DNA of 64,000 nucleotides from assembly GCF_000717335.1 (NCBI RefSeq), contig NZ_JNYZ01000039.1:62001-126000 (forward strand), written 5' to 3'. A model generated the notes under the pieces. That model searched no databases, was not told the origin of the DNA, and saw only the letters and a program-made list of their open reading frames with translations. This DNA is from Amycolatopsis jejuensis (GTDB taxonomy: Bacteria; Actinomycetota; Actinomycetes; Mycobacteriales; Pseudonocardiaceae). The position numbers and the translations under genes are program-made. Below are positions 48,651 through 56,354 of the stretch, in pieces. How positions within the stretch are numbered: the stretch's first letter is position 1; every line of letters begins with the position of its first letter.

Positions 48651-50668
48651 CCTTCTGCCCTCGCCAGCGAAACCGCGCACACTTTGAACTCCGGCATCCG
48701 GCTGACCGGGTCGAGCGCCGGATTGGTCACCAGGTTCGCCCGTGCCTCGCCGGGGAAATGAAACGGCAGGAACACGAGGTCCGGACGGAGCGAAGGCACA
48801 CAACGCACTTTCGCGACCGTTTCCCCCCGGCGAGACCGCACGACGGCACGGTCCCCTTCGGACAGTCCGGACCGCGCTGCCGTGTCCGGATGCACCTCCA
48901 CGAACACCTCGGGCACCACCGCAGTCAGCTCGGCAATCCGCCGGGTCTGCGCACCGGACTGGTAATGCTGAAGCACTCGGCCGGTGGTCGCCTGCAAAGG
49001 AAATTCGGCGTCCGGTGACTCGGCGGGTCCACTGTGGTCAACCGCGGCAAATCGAGCGCGACCATCCGGGTGCGCGAACCGGTCGAGGAACATCCGCGGC
49101 GTACCAGGGTGATCGTCGGAGGGGACCGGCCAGTGCAGAACCTCTCCGGCGCGCAGCCGTTCGTAGCTGATTCCGGAGTAGTCCGCGATTCCGCCCTTCG
49201 ATGCAGCCCGCAGTTCCTCGAATACCGCAACGACGTCGGACGGAAATCTCTCGAAAGGTTGCCCGAGAAGAACAGCCAGACCCTGCATTACTCCGAGATC
49301 CGTCCGTACCTCCGATGGCGGGTCGACTGCTTTGCGCCGCAAGAGAATCCGGCCTTCGAGATTGGTCAGCGTCCCGTCCTCCTCCGCCCATTGGGTAACG
49401 GGAAGCACGACATCGGCAATTGCGGCGGTCTCGGACAACACAAAGTCCGCCACCACCAGAAGATCCAGCTTGTGCAGCCGATCCTGGACGTGCGCCGACC
49501 GCGGCGCCGACACCACCGGATTGCTCCCGAACACCAGCAGCGCCTTCAGGTCCTCCCCCAGCGCGTCCAGCAACTCAGTCGCCGACCGCCCAGGTCCAGG
49601 AAGGCTGTCCACCCCCCAAATCCGCGCGATATGCGCACGCGCAGCCGGATCGTCGATCTTGCGATACCCCGGCAGCTGATCCGCTTTCTGGCCGTGTTCC
49701 CGACCACCCTGGCCATTTCCCTGACCGGTAAGGCAGCCGAAACCTGAACCGCGGCGCCCCGGCAATCCGAGAGCGAGTGCAAGATTGATCCACCCGCCGA
49801 CCGTCGCCGTACCAGTCGCGTGCTGTTCCGTACCCCGCGCTGTGAGCACATATGAATTCGTCGAACCCGCCAGCATTTCCGCAGCCCGCCGCTGATCCGA
49901 AGCCGCGACGCCCGTCACCCGCTCCGCCCGCTCCGGCCACCACGCCGCCGCAATCCGCCACATCTCGTCGAAGCCGGAGGTCCGAAGATCCACATAGGAC
50001 TTGTCCAGATATCCTTCGGCGACCACCGCGTGCAGAATTCCCAATGACAGACCCAAATCTGTACCCGGCGCAGGTGCAAGATGCAACCGCGCTTGCTCGG
50101 CGGTCGGCGTGCGCCGCGGGTCGACGACAATCAGGTCAGCCTCGCGCAAATGCTGCATGAACGGCGGCATCGTCTCGGCTGGATTGGCCCCGGCAAGCAA
50201 TACGACGTTCGCCTCGGCAAGATCAGCAACCGGAAACGGCAACCCGCGGTCGACGCCAAAGGCGCGAATGCCCGCGGCCGCCGCGGAAGACATGCAGAAG
50301 CGCCCGTTGTAGTCGATTTGCGAGGTACCCAGTGCGACGCGAGCGAATTTGCCGAGCAGGTAAGCCTTTTCGTTGGTCAGCCCACCGCCGCCGAATACCG
50401 CGACCGAATCCGCGCCGTGCGAACCGCGCAGTGCGGCCAGTTTCGCGGCAACGAGATCCAGCGCCGAATCCCAGCTCGCCGGCCGCAGTTCTCCGCCGGA
50501 CCGGACCAGCGGGGTGGTCAGCCGGTCGCCGGAACGCAGCAGCTCACCGGACGTCCAGCCCTTCTGGCACAGCCCGCCCGGGGACTCCCGTGGCGTGACC
50601 TCGGTTCCGGCCAGGCGCATCCCGCACTGCAGCGCGCAATACGGGCAATGTGTGTCGACATGCGGCAC
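48647..50668 (-). CDS. nasA: Assimilatory nitrate reductase catalytic subunit NasA
   Basis: A 673-aa molybdopterin (bis-MGD) oxidoreductase reducing nitrate to nitrite. The N-terminal [4Fe-4S] site is CPYCALQC plus the Cys in GLCQKGW. Cofactor-binding segments include NGRFCMSSAAAAGIRAFG with a probable Mo-ligand Cys, FGSNPVVSAPR, and the C-terminal beta-barrel (PLQATTGRVLQHYQSGAQTRR; HPDTAARSGLSEGDRAVVRSRRG). It lacks the extra C-terminal [2Fe-2S] domain found in some NasA proteins, which NasB would supply. First gene of the six-gene operon. Confidence 0.93.
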   Translation of the reverse strand: MPHVDTHCPYCALQCGMRLAGTEVTPRESPGGLCQKGWTSGELLRSGDRLTTPLVRSGGELRPASWDSALDLVAAKLAALRGSHGADSVAVFGGGGLTNEKAYLLGKFARVALGTSQIDYNGRFCMSSAAAAGIRAFGVDRGLPFPVADLAEANVVLLAGANPAETMPPFMQHLREADLIVVDPRRTPTAEQARLHLAPAPGTDLGLSLGILHAVVAEGYLDKSYVDLRTSGFDEMWRIAAAWWPERAERVTGVAASDQRRAAEMLAGSTNSYVLTARGTEQHATGTATVGGWINLALALGLPGRRGSGFGCLTGQGNGQGGREHGQKADQLPGYRKIDDPAARAHIARIWGVDSLPGPGRSATELLDALGEDLKALLVFGSNPVVSAPRSAHVQDRLHKLDLLVVADFVLSETAAIADVVLPVTQWAEEDGTLTNLEGRILLRRKAVDPPSEVRTDLGVMQGLAVLLGQPFERFPSDVVAVFEELRAASKGGIADYSGISYERLRAGEVLHWPVPSDDHPGTPRMFLDRFAHPDGRARFAAVDHSGPAESPDAEFPLQATTGRVLQHYQSGAQTRRIAELTAVVPEVFVEVHPDTAARSGLSEGDRAVVRSRRGETVAKVRCVPSLRPDLVFLPFHFPGEARANLVTNPALDPVSRMPEFKVCAVSLARAEG

Positions 50669-50712
50669 AGGCGCTCCTCGGGTCGGCGATGCACCGACCG
50701 TAAGGACGCCGT

Positions 50713-50749
50713 GTTACCTCGAAGTGCCCGAATGTTTCCGGGAGTTGAC
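50713..50749 (-). promoter_or_regulatory. Probable GlnR box upstream of nasA
   Basis: On the minus strand the sequence reads GTCAA-N6-GAAAC-N6-GCACT-N5-GTAAC. The first pair matches the GlnR a/b half-site consensus (GTnAC-N6-GAAAC) with one mismatch; the second pair is weaker. It lies 45-81 nt upstream of the nasA start. GlnR activates nitrate assimilation genes in actinomycetes when nitrogen is limiting, so location and gene content agree. Confidence 0.55.
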
Positions 50750-50783
50750 AATGCCCGCTCCGCGCCGCGGAACGCGCAGTGAG

Positions 50784-51581
50784 TCAGAGGACGGCGCTGA
50801 CCTCGCGTGACGCAGCTCGCAGCCCATCCAGTGCGGCGTTGGTGGAACGCGGGTCGAGTGCGTGTGCGGCCAGCCGGAACAACACCGCCCGGAGGAGCAG
50901 CTGCGGCCATTCCGGCAGGTGCGCCCACCGTTCCAGCAGCGCGCCGGTGGCCCCGCCCCAGGCGAGCGCGTCGACCGCGGCGATGGCGGCACCCCATTCG
51001 CCAGGGCGGTAGTACGGGACGAAATTCACGACGCCGGGTAATGCGTCGCCGTCGAAAAGGAGGCTGGCCAGGAGTTCCCCGTGCGCGACCTGGTGCGGCA
51101 GCTTCACCGGGCGCCGGGCGGGGGCGAGGATTTCGAACCAGCGGCCGCCTTTTTCCTCCGGCAGCGGGCGATCGATGTCTTCCCAGGCGATGCGGTCGGC
51201 GATGGCGTCGCGGTCGTCGCGGGCGGAGAGGAAGTCCGGGCGCGGCAGGTCGGCGGTTGCGCGGTGCAGGCGTACTGCGGCCAGTACGGCTTCGTCGCAG
51301 CGGTGTTCGGTGGTGCCGGAGAGGTACCGCCAGGCGGACCAGTCACCGACAATCCAGCGGCCGTCCCGTGATCGGATGGGTTTGGCGATGCGGAGGCCGT
51401 GGTCGTCGGCGAAGTCCAGGGCGCGGGCGGTCCAGAGGGACTGGGAGCGGTTGGTCACCGGTTTGAGGATGAGGTCGCCGCTGCGCCAGGAGGTGGAGTC
51501 GGGGAGGGTCGATACCGTGGTGGCATCGGTGCCGAAGGCGGCACAGACGCGTTCGGGGGGATGTTCCAGGGTTGACCGCAC
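50784..51581 (-). CDS. TIGR02569-type conserved actinobacterial protein
   Basis: A 265-aa cytosolic protein with a phosphotransferase-like outline: DLILKPVTNRSQSLWTARALDFA near the N-terminus, LPHQVAHGELLASLLFDGDALPGVVNFVPYYRP as the catalytic-loop-like segment, and WGAAIAAVDALAWGG. The HGD motif is changed to HGE, so kinase activity is doubtful. Mycobacterial Rv3205c, upstream of moeB1, is assigned to this family (recalled), matching the arrangement here. GTG 51581 is the start; no strong ribosome site is seen. Function unknown. Confidence 0.7.
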   Translation of the reverse strand: MRSTLEHPPERVCAAFGTDATTVSTLPDSTSWRSGDLILKPVTNRSQSLWTARALDFADDHGLRIAKPIRSRDGRWIVGDWSAWRYLSGTTEHRCDEAVLAAVRLHRATADLPRPDFLSARDDRDAIADRIAWEDIDRPLPEEKGGRWFEILAPARRPVKLPHQVAHGELLASLLFDGDALPGVVNFVPYYRPGEWGAAIAAVDALAWGGATGALLERWAHLPEWPQLLLRAVLFRLAAHALDPRSTNAALDGLRAASREVSAVL

Positions 51582-51659
51582 GGTGGGTCAGGGTACCGCG
51601 GTAAGCGCTCGATCTGGCGCAGACCCGCTGGTCAGGTTGGTCTTTTGTGGAGAATGGGC

Positions 51660-51739
51660 GGGCTGCGGTTGGGTGGTGGGGGAAGTCCGTGAAGGGAACC
51701 ATGAGGGAATTAGATTCCGTGATGGTTCCCTTCACGGAC
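51660..51739. repeat. Palindromic repeat copy B with partial spacer, inverted
   Basis: The palindrome 51685-51739 has 18-bp arms (left GTCCGTGAAGGGAACCAT), a gag/gtg bubble and an inner GGAAT-tag-ATTCC stem. Read on the minus strand the bubble becomes cac/ctc as in copies A and C, so this copy is inverted relative to them. The adjoining 51660-51684 is the reverse complement of the start of the shared C-rich spacer, after which similarity stops. It lies 7 nt beyond the moeZ stop, where it could terminate moeZ transcription. Confidence 0.85.
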
Positions 51740-51746
51740 GTTCGGC

Positions 51747-52928
51747 TCAGTAGGTGGGCAGGCTGGGGTCGATCTGCCTGGCCCAGGCCAGTACGCCGCC
51801 GCCTAGGTGGGTGGCGTCCTTGAACCCTGCGGCGTGCAGGGCGGCAAGGGCCTCCGCCGAACGGGCGCCGGACTTGCAGTGCAGCACGATCGGCTTGTCT
51901 TGCGGCAGTTCGGCCAGCGCTTCTCCGGACAGGATGCGGTCCTTCGGGATCAGCGTGGCGCCCTTGATGTTCACGATCTCGTACTCGTGCGGCTCGCGGA
52001 CGTCGATCAGGGCGAAGTTCTCGCCGCTGTCGAACTTTGCCTTCAGTTCCGCCGGGGTGATCGTGCTGCCGGACGCCGCGTTGGCGGCCTCGTCCGAAAC
52101 CACGCCGCAGAATGCTTCGTAGTCGATCAGTTCGGTGATCTTCGGCGTTTCCGGGTCCTTGCGGATCTTGACCTCGCGGTACCGCATCTCCAGCGCGTCG
52201 TAGCTGATCAGGCGGCCGAGCAGCGGCTCGCCGATGCCGGTGATGAGCTTGATCGCCTCGGTCACCATGATCGAGCCGATCGACGCGCACAGCACGCCCA
52301 GCACGCCGCCCTCGGCGCACGACGGGACCATGCCGGGGGGCGGCGGCTCGGGGTAGAGGTCGCGGTAGTTGAGGCCCTTGCCGTTCGGCGCGTCCTCCCA
52401 GAACACGCTGACCTGGCCTTCGAACCGGAAGATCGAACCCCACACGTACGGCTTGCCCAGCAGCACGGCGGCGTCGTTCACCAGGTAGCGCGTGGCGAAG
52501 TTGTCGGTGCCGTCGAGAATCAGGTCGTACTGGCTGAAGATCTCCAGCGCGTTCGCCGACTCGAGCCGCTCCACGTGCAGGTGCACCTTGACCAGCGGGT
52601 TGATCTCCGCGATCGACTCCTGCGCCGACGCGGCCTTGAGCTTGCCGAGGTCGGACTGGCCGTGGATCACCTGGCGCTGCAGGTTCGATTCGTCGACGAC
52701 GTCGAAGTCGATGATGCCGAGCGTGCCCACTCCGGCCGCGGCGAGGTACAGCAGCGCCGGGCTTCCGAGGCCGCCCGCGCCGATCACCAGGACCTTCGCG
52801 TTCTTCAACCGCTTCTGCCCGACCACCCCGACGTCGGGGATGATCAGGTGACGGCTGTACCGGGCCACCTCTTCCTTGGTGAGCTCGGCTGCCGGCTCGA
52901 CGAGCGGCGGCAGTGCCGTGTCTGACAT
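51747..52928 (-). CDS. moeZ: MoeZ/MoeB-type sulphur carrier adenylyltransferase-sulphurtransferase
   Basis: A 393-aa two-domain enzyme. The E1-like adenylyltransferase domain has the ATP loop VLVIGAGGLGSPALLYLAAAGVG, the DFDVVDESNLQRQ motif and the DGTDNFATRYLVND segment; the C-terminal rhodanese domain has the active-site loop HCKSGARSAEAL. It activates MoaD, ThiS or CysO-like carriers by adenylation and thiocarboxylation, and so serves molybdenum cofactor and thiolated metabolite pathways. GGAGG lies 5 nt before ATG 52928. Equivalent to mycobacterial moeB1 in location. Confidence 0.93.
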   Translation of the reverse strand: MSDTALPPLVEPAAELTKEEVARYSRHLIIPDVGVVGQKRLKNAKVLVIGAGGLGSPALLYLAAAGVGTLGIIDFDVVDESNLQRQVIHGQSDLGKLKAASAQESIAEINPLVKVHLHVERLESANALEIFSQYDLILDGTDNFATRYLVNDAAVLLGKPYVWGSIFRFEGQVSVFWEDAPNGKGLNYRDLYPEPPPPGMVPSCAEGGVLGVLCASIGSIMVTEAIKLITGIGEPLLGRLISYDALEMRYREVKIRKDPETPKITELIDYEAFCGVVSDEAANAASGSTITPAELKAKFDSGENFALIDVREPHEYEIVNIKGATLIPKDRILSGEALAELPQDKPIVLHCKSGARSAEALAALHAAGFKDATHLGGGVLAWARQIDPSLPTY

Positions 52929-53007
52929 CGGGTCCTCCATACTCGCGCGGGTCGCGTAGTCGATCCCAGTATCCACAACGCTCGCTGGCAAGGGGGACTT
53001 CCCGGCT

Positions 53008-53020
53008 CCCATATTATGGG
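53008..53020. promoter_or_regulatory. AT-rich palindrome between the DUF3152 and moeZ genes
   Basis: CCCATATTATGGG is a perfect dyad (CCCATA-T-TATGGG) in the 111-nt gap upstream of moeZ. It could be an operator, or a weak element near the moeZ promoter; nothing identifies its protein. Confidence 0.35.
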
Positions 53021-53039
53021 ACGTTGTACCTCAGCCGTC

Positions 53040-54206
53040 CTACCGGGCGGGAGGCGTCGGGTTCGGCCACGCGTTGGGCAGGCACACCTGGTGGTCCGCA
53101 GTGACCTTGCCCTTGTCGCCGCCGGGGATGTCGTTGAGCTTCGCGACGTAGTCGTCGTTGACCCCGAACGACTGCTGCATCATCACCGGCGCCGGCTGGT
53201 TGTTCCCTGGACAGCCCACGTGGTTGTTGCCGAGCGCGTGCCCGACCTCGTGGTTGATGGCGTACTGCCGGTAGCCCGTCATGTCCGCGCCGTAGACCAT
53301 CGCGCCGCGCACCCAGCGGGCCAGGTTGATCAGCACGCGGTCCATGCTCCGGCGGTAGCAGGAGGCCTCGAACTTGATCTGGAACCCGCACGCGTCGGGC
53401 CGGTGCGTCGTCTCCGGAGTGGTGAGACTCACGCGGAAACTCGGGTCCGGATAGCTCGCGTCGACCCGCTGCAGCCGGATCTCGCCGTTCCACGTCCAGC
53501 TCCGCGGGTCGGACAGGATGCCCTGCACCGCCGTGCCGAAGCTGTCGTCGCCGGCGAAGCTAGACGCGTCGATGCCGTCCTCGACCTCGACGGTGTAGGT
53601 GTACAGCTTCCCGGCCTTGCCGATGACCGGGCCCGACCCCGGGACCACGTGCCAGGTTCCCTTGCCCGCCTGAGTGAAGGCGCCGCCGGTGGGCAGATCG
53701 GCCGTGGGCACGTTGAGGTTCACCGGCTGCGCGGGGTTCTCCGGGATGCTCTGGGCACCGTCGATGGCACCCGCGGTGGCGTCGCCCGACGCCGTTTCCC
53801 CGGCCCCGGACGCGGCGGAACCCGAGCCGGTGGGTCCGGTGGCCGTGTTCACGACGACCAGCACGGTGATCACGACGAGGATCGGCAACGCGTACACGCG
53901 CCAGCCGTAGGTCTTCACGAAGCGGGCGAACCCGGACTGCTGCCTGGGACGACGCGGTTCTGCCGGGTCCTTCGGCTGCCACGTGGCGGTGAGCGGTTCC
54001 GCGCTGGTCCGCCGCCGCCCGGGCCGGTAACGGTCGTCGCCGACGCGTTGTGCGGGCTGTTTCGCCGGGCGGTACTGACCGACCCGAGGTGAGTCCGAAT
54101 CCGATGCGGGGTCCGATGCAGTCCGCGGATACGTCGAGCGCCGGGCCGACCCAGCGGTCGAAGCCGGCCGGTCCTTCGCTCGCGCGTCCTGCTTCAGCCG
54201 GTCCAC
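53040..54206 (-). CDS. DUF3152 secreted or anchored zinc metalloprotease-like protein
   Basis: A protein with an Arg/Pro-rich cytoplasmic N-terminus, one helix (WRVYALPILVVITVLVVV), a Gly/Ala/Ser-rich linker and an extracytoplasmic domain with the zinc motif HEVGHALGNNHVGCPG, an extended HExxHxxxxxH site. Two further Cys pairs (ACGFQIKFEASC; VGCPG with HQVCLP) could form disulfides. It corresponds to mycobacterial Rv3207c next to moeB1 (recalled). The start is uncertain: GTG 54206 (388 aa) is used; TTG 54293 is the upstream alternative. Confidence 0.82.
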   Translation of the reverse strand: MDRLKQDARAKDRPASTAGSARRSTYPRTASDPASDSDSPRVGQYRPAKQPAQRVGDDRYRPGRRRTSAEPLTATWQPKDPAEPRRPRQQSGFARFVKTYGWRVYALPILVVITVLVVVNTATGPTGSGSAASGAGETASGDATAGAIDGAQSIPENPAQPVNLNVPTADLPTGGAFTQAGKGTWHVVPGSGPVIGKAGKLYTYTVEVEDGIDASSFAGDDSFGTAVQGILSDPRSWTWNGEIRLQRVDASYPDPSFRVSLTTPETTHRPDACGFQIKFEASCYRRSMDRVLINLARWVRGAMVYGADMTGYRQYAINHEVGHALGNNHVGCPGNNQPAPVMMQQSFGVNDDYVAKLNDIPGGDKGKVTADHQVCLPNAWPNPTPPAR

Positions 54207-54286
54207 CGACCCAGGGTGCCATACCGAGACCGCATACCTCGCAGCGACTGGCGGGCGTCCCGGCGAACGGCTATCCCCCGTTCGGG

Positions 54287-55294
54287 TTACCAAGTGCCCT
54301 GTTCAGCGCCCTCCCAGAGCCCCAGCACCGCCCGCGCGACCGCCTCCGGACGTTCCATTTGCGCAACGTGCCCGGTGCGCGGCAGGAGCAGCATCCGGGC
54401 GCGCGGAAGGGCGTGTGCGGTCCGTGGCGCACGGCGGACGGAGATCACCCGGTCGTGCAGGCCCCATACGACGAGCGTGGGTACCTGGACCTGCGTCGCG
54501 ACCGACCACAGCGACGCCGGTCCGCGCGCGGTCCAGCGCCGGAAAATGCCGAACGTGCTGCGTTCCATCGCGAGCGGCGCCCAGGGGAAGGCCGCGCGGG
54601 CGCCGTGTTCCTCGGCCAGCTCGTCGAGACGCGCGTCGGCGAAGCGCGACGGATCGTGGAAGCAGAGCTTGATCACCTGGGCAGCCCGCTCGCGCGGGGT
54701 GAGCGCGGCCATCCGGCGGCGTACCCGGGCGCCGACCACCGGCAGGTACGCCAGCGCCATCAGCGGATCGGACAGCCGCCGCGGGTCGGGCCTGCGGTCG
54801 GGCATCGCCGGGGAGATCAGGGTGAGCGTCTTGACGAGCGCGGGCCGCTCGGCGGCGAGCAGCAGCGAGACTGCGCCACCCATCGAGTTGCCGACCAGGT
54901 GCACTGGCCCGCCGAGCCGCTCGAGATGCCGCGCGACGACGGCAGCATGGTCTTCGAGCCCGAACGCGAACCCCTCGGCAGGCTCGGAAAACCCGAATCC
55001 GGGCAGGTCGAGCGCCTGCCCGGCGGCCGTCGGGGACAGCAGCGCGGCCAGGTCGGTCCAGTTCGTGGACGATCCGCCGAGGCCGTGCACGTACACCGCG
55101 ACGGTGCCGTCCGGGCCGGGAGTACGCCGCACGTGCAGGCCACCCTCGACGGCGCCGGGCCAGGGAGGCAGCGCCCGGTCGAGCGGCGGCAGCGGCGTGG
55201 TCGACAATGGCACGTGGGTCACCGGCGGACGAACCGCCGCCGCAGGCCCGGCAGTCGGAGTCGGCCGGTGCGGCCGGGTTGGCACTGTGGTCAC
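54287..55294 (-). CDS. Alpha/beta hydrolase
   Basis: A 335-aa hydrolase: a Pro-rich N-terminal 60 residues, then VYVHGLGGSSTNWTDLAALL (oxyanion strand), the nucleophile elbow LVGNSMGGAVSLLLA (Ser), acid VVWGLHDRVISV (Asp) and RTGHVAQMERPEAVARAV (His). The substrate is unknown; the fold covers esterases, lipases and C-C hydrolases. GTG 55294 is preferred because a CATCCT -10-like box lies about 8 nt upstream and longer starts would add non-homologous residues. It is divergent from the TetR gene. Confidence 0.85.
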   Translation of the reverse strand: MTTVPTRPHRPTPTAGPAAAVRPPVTHVPLSTTPLPPLDRALPPWPGAVEGGLHVRRTPGPDGTVAVYVHGLGGSSTNWTDLAALLSPTAAGQALDLPGFGFSEPAEGFAFGLEDHAAVVARHLERLGGPVHLVGNSMGGAVSLLLAAERPALVKTLTLISPAMPDRRPDPRRLSDPLMALAYLPVVGARVRRRMAALTPRERAAQVIKLCFHDPSRFADARLDELAEEHGARAAFPWAPLAMERSTFGIFRRWTARGPASLWSVATQVQVPTLVVWGLHDRVISVRRAPRTAHALPRARMLLLPRTGHVAQMERPEAVARAVLGLWEGAEQGTW

Positions 55295-55402
55295 GGTTCC
55301 AGGATGCCTGACCCTTGGCGTTCCGGGCGTACCCGCGAGTAATGTCAGGTTCACTTCGCACGGTTGGTGAACCCGCCCGGCGAAGCCGCGGACGGAGGAA
55401 GA

Positions 55403-56029
55403 ATGACGGAAATGGCGCGACTGCAGCAACGAGGCGTCCGGCTGCCCCGGACCGAACGCCGGGCCCAGCTGCTGACGGCCGCGCAACGCGTCTTCGCCGA
55501 GCACGGCTACCACGCGGCGGCGATGGACGAGATCGCGGAAGAGGCAGGCGTCAGCAAGCCGGTTTTGTACCAGCACTTCCCCGGCAAGCTCGACCTGTAC
55601 ATCGCCCTGCTGGAAAGCCACGTCGACGACCTGGTCGGCCGAGTGCAAGGCGCACTCCACTCCACCACGGACAACCGCCAGCGCGTCCCGGCAACGGTAG
55701 GCGCGTTCTTCGACTTCGTGAACAACGACGCAGGCGCCTTCCGAATGGTGTTCGAGTCCGACCTACGCGGCGAACCGGCAGTACAGGAAGCAGTGGACCG
55801 CGCAACGTCGGCAAGCGTCGAGGCCATCACGGAAACCATCACCGCAGACGCCGGTCTGGACGAGGAAAAGGCCCGGCTGCTGGCGGTCGGCCTGGTGGGC
55901 ATGAGCCAGGTGAGCGCGAGATATTGGCTGCAACACAACCAATCGATGAGCCGAGAAGAAGCCGTAGACCTGACCGCAAACCTGGCCTGGCGAGGCATCG
56001 GCGGCGGCTTCCCTCTCAAAGACAGCTGA
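55403..56029 (+). CDS. TetR family regulator (Rv3208-like)
   Basis: A 208-aa TetR protein. The DNA-binding domain runs LPRTERRAQLLTAAQRVFAEHGYHAAAMDEIAEEAGVSKPVLYQHFPGKLDLYIALL. The C-terminal ligand domain is helical (ADAGLDEEKARLLAVGLVGMSQVSARYWL). GGAGGAAG precedes ATG 55403. Its position between DUF3152/hydrolase genes and the RhlE block matches Rv3208 of M. tuberculosis (recalled). A large palindromic repeat begins 5 nt after the stop codon. Confidence 0.88.
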   Translation: MTEMARLQQRGVRLPRTERRAQLLTAAQRVFAEHGYHAAAMDEIAEEAGVSKPVLYQHFPGKLDLYIALLESHVDDLVGRVQGALHSTTDNRQRVPATVGAFFDFVNNDAGAFRMVFESDLRGEPAVQEAVDRATSASVEAITETITADAGLDEEKARLLAVGLVGMSQVSARYWLQHNQSMSREEAVDLTANLAWRGIGGGFPLKDS

Positions 56030-56034
56030 CCGAA

Positions 56035-56089
56035 GTCCGTGAAGGGAACCATCACGGAATCTGATTCCCTCATGGTTCCCTTCACGGAC
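56035..56089. repeat. Palindromic repeat copy C
   Basis: 18-bp arms (56035-56052 with 56072-56089; left GTCCGTGAAGGGAACCAT), a cac/ctc bubble and inner stem GGAAT-ctg-ATTCC. It starts 5 nt after the TetR stop between convergent genes and is followed by the same spacer and second hairpin as copy A. Confidence 0.85.
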
Positions 56090-56235
56090 TTCCCCCACCC
56101 CCACCACCCCACCGCAGCCGACGCACCCAACGGGACCGGGCACCCAGCCCCCGCCCTGCACCCCGATCCGAAGCCCCCACAGGGTCTGAATGGCTTGTAA
56201 AGGCATCTTTCCCGCCTTGAAAAGCCATTCAGACC
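56090..56235. repeat. C-rich spacer and second hairpin of composite repeat, copy C
   Basis: The spacer 56090-56182 repeats the sequence after copy A almost base for base. The second hairpin pairs 56183-56204 with 56214-56235 (22 bp, 2 mismatches) around the same ATCTTTCCC loop. The inner stem AAGGC/GCCTT is as in copy A, while the outer arm here is GGTCTGAATGGCTT instead of GAGGGTGCTTGTC. On the minus strand the reading KAGKMP occurs in the same frame as the end of DUF58, though no gene is present here. Confidence 0.85.
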
Positions 56236-56354
56236 GTCGTGACAATCCAGCTTCGGGGTGCCCCCACGCAACAGTTCCGGCCAACACAGAACCCCACCGC
56301 AACAGTTCCGTCAGACAGACCGGAACCGTTCCTCGCGAAACAATCCCCCCACGG
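56236..56354. other. Gene-free remainder of the 56.03-56.35 kb gap
   Basis: Together with copy C and its second hairpin this completes a gap of about 325 nt between convergent genes. It contains two direct copies of CGCAACAGTTCCG about 30 nt apart (near 56268 and 56298) and a GGAACCGTTCC dyad. No credible reading frame or promoter is seen; it is probably the 3' untranslated and terminator region of the minus-strand hydrolase gene. Confidence 0.5.
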
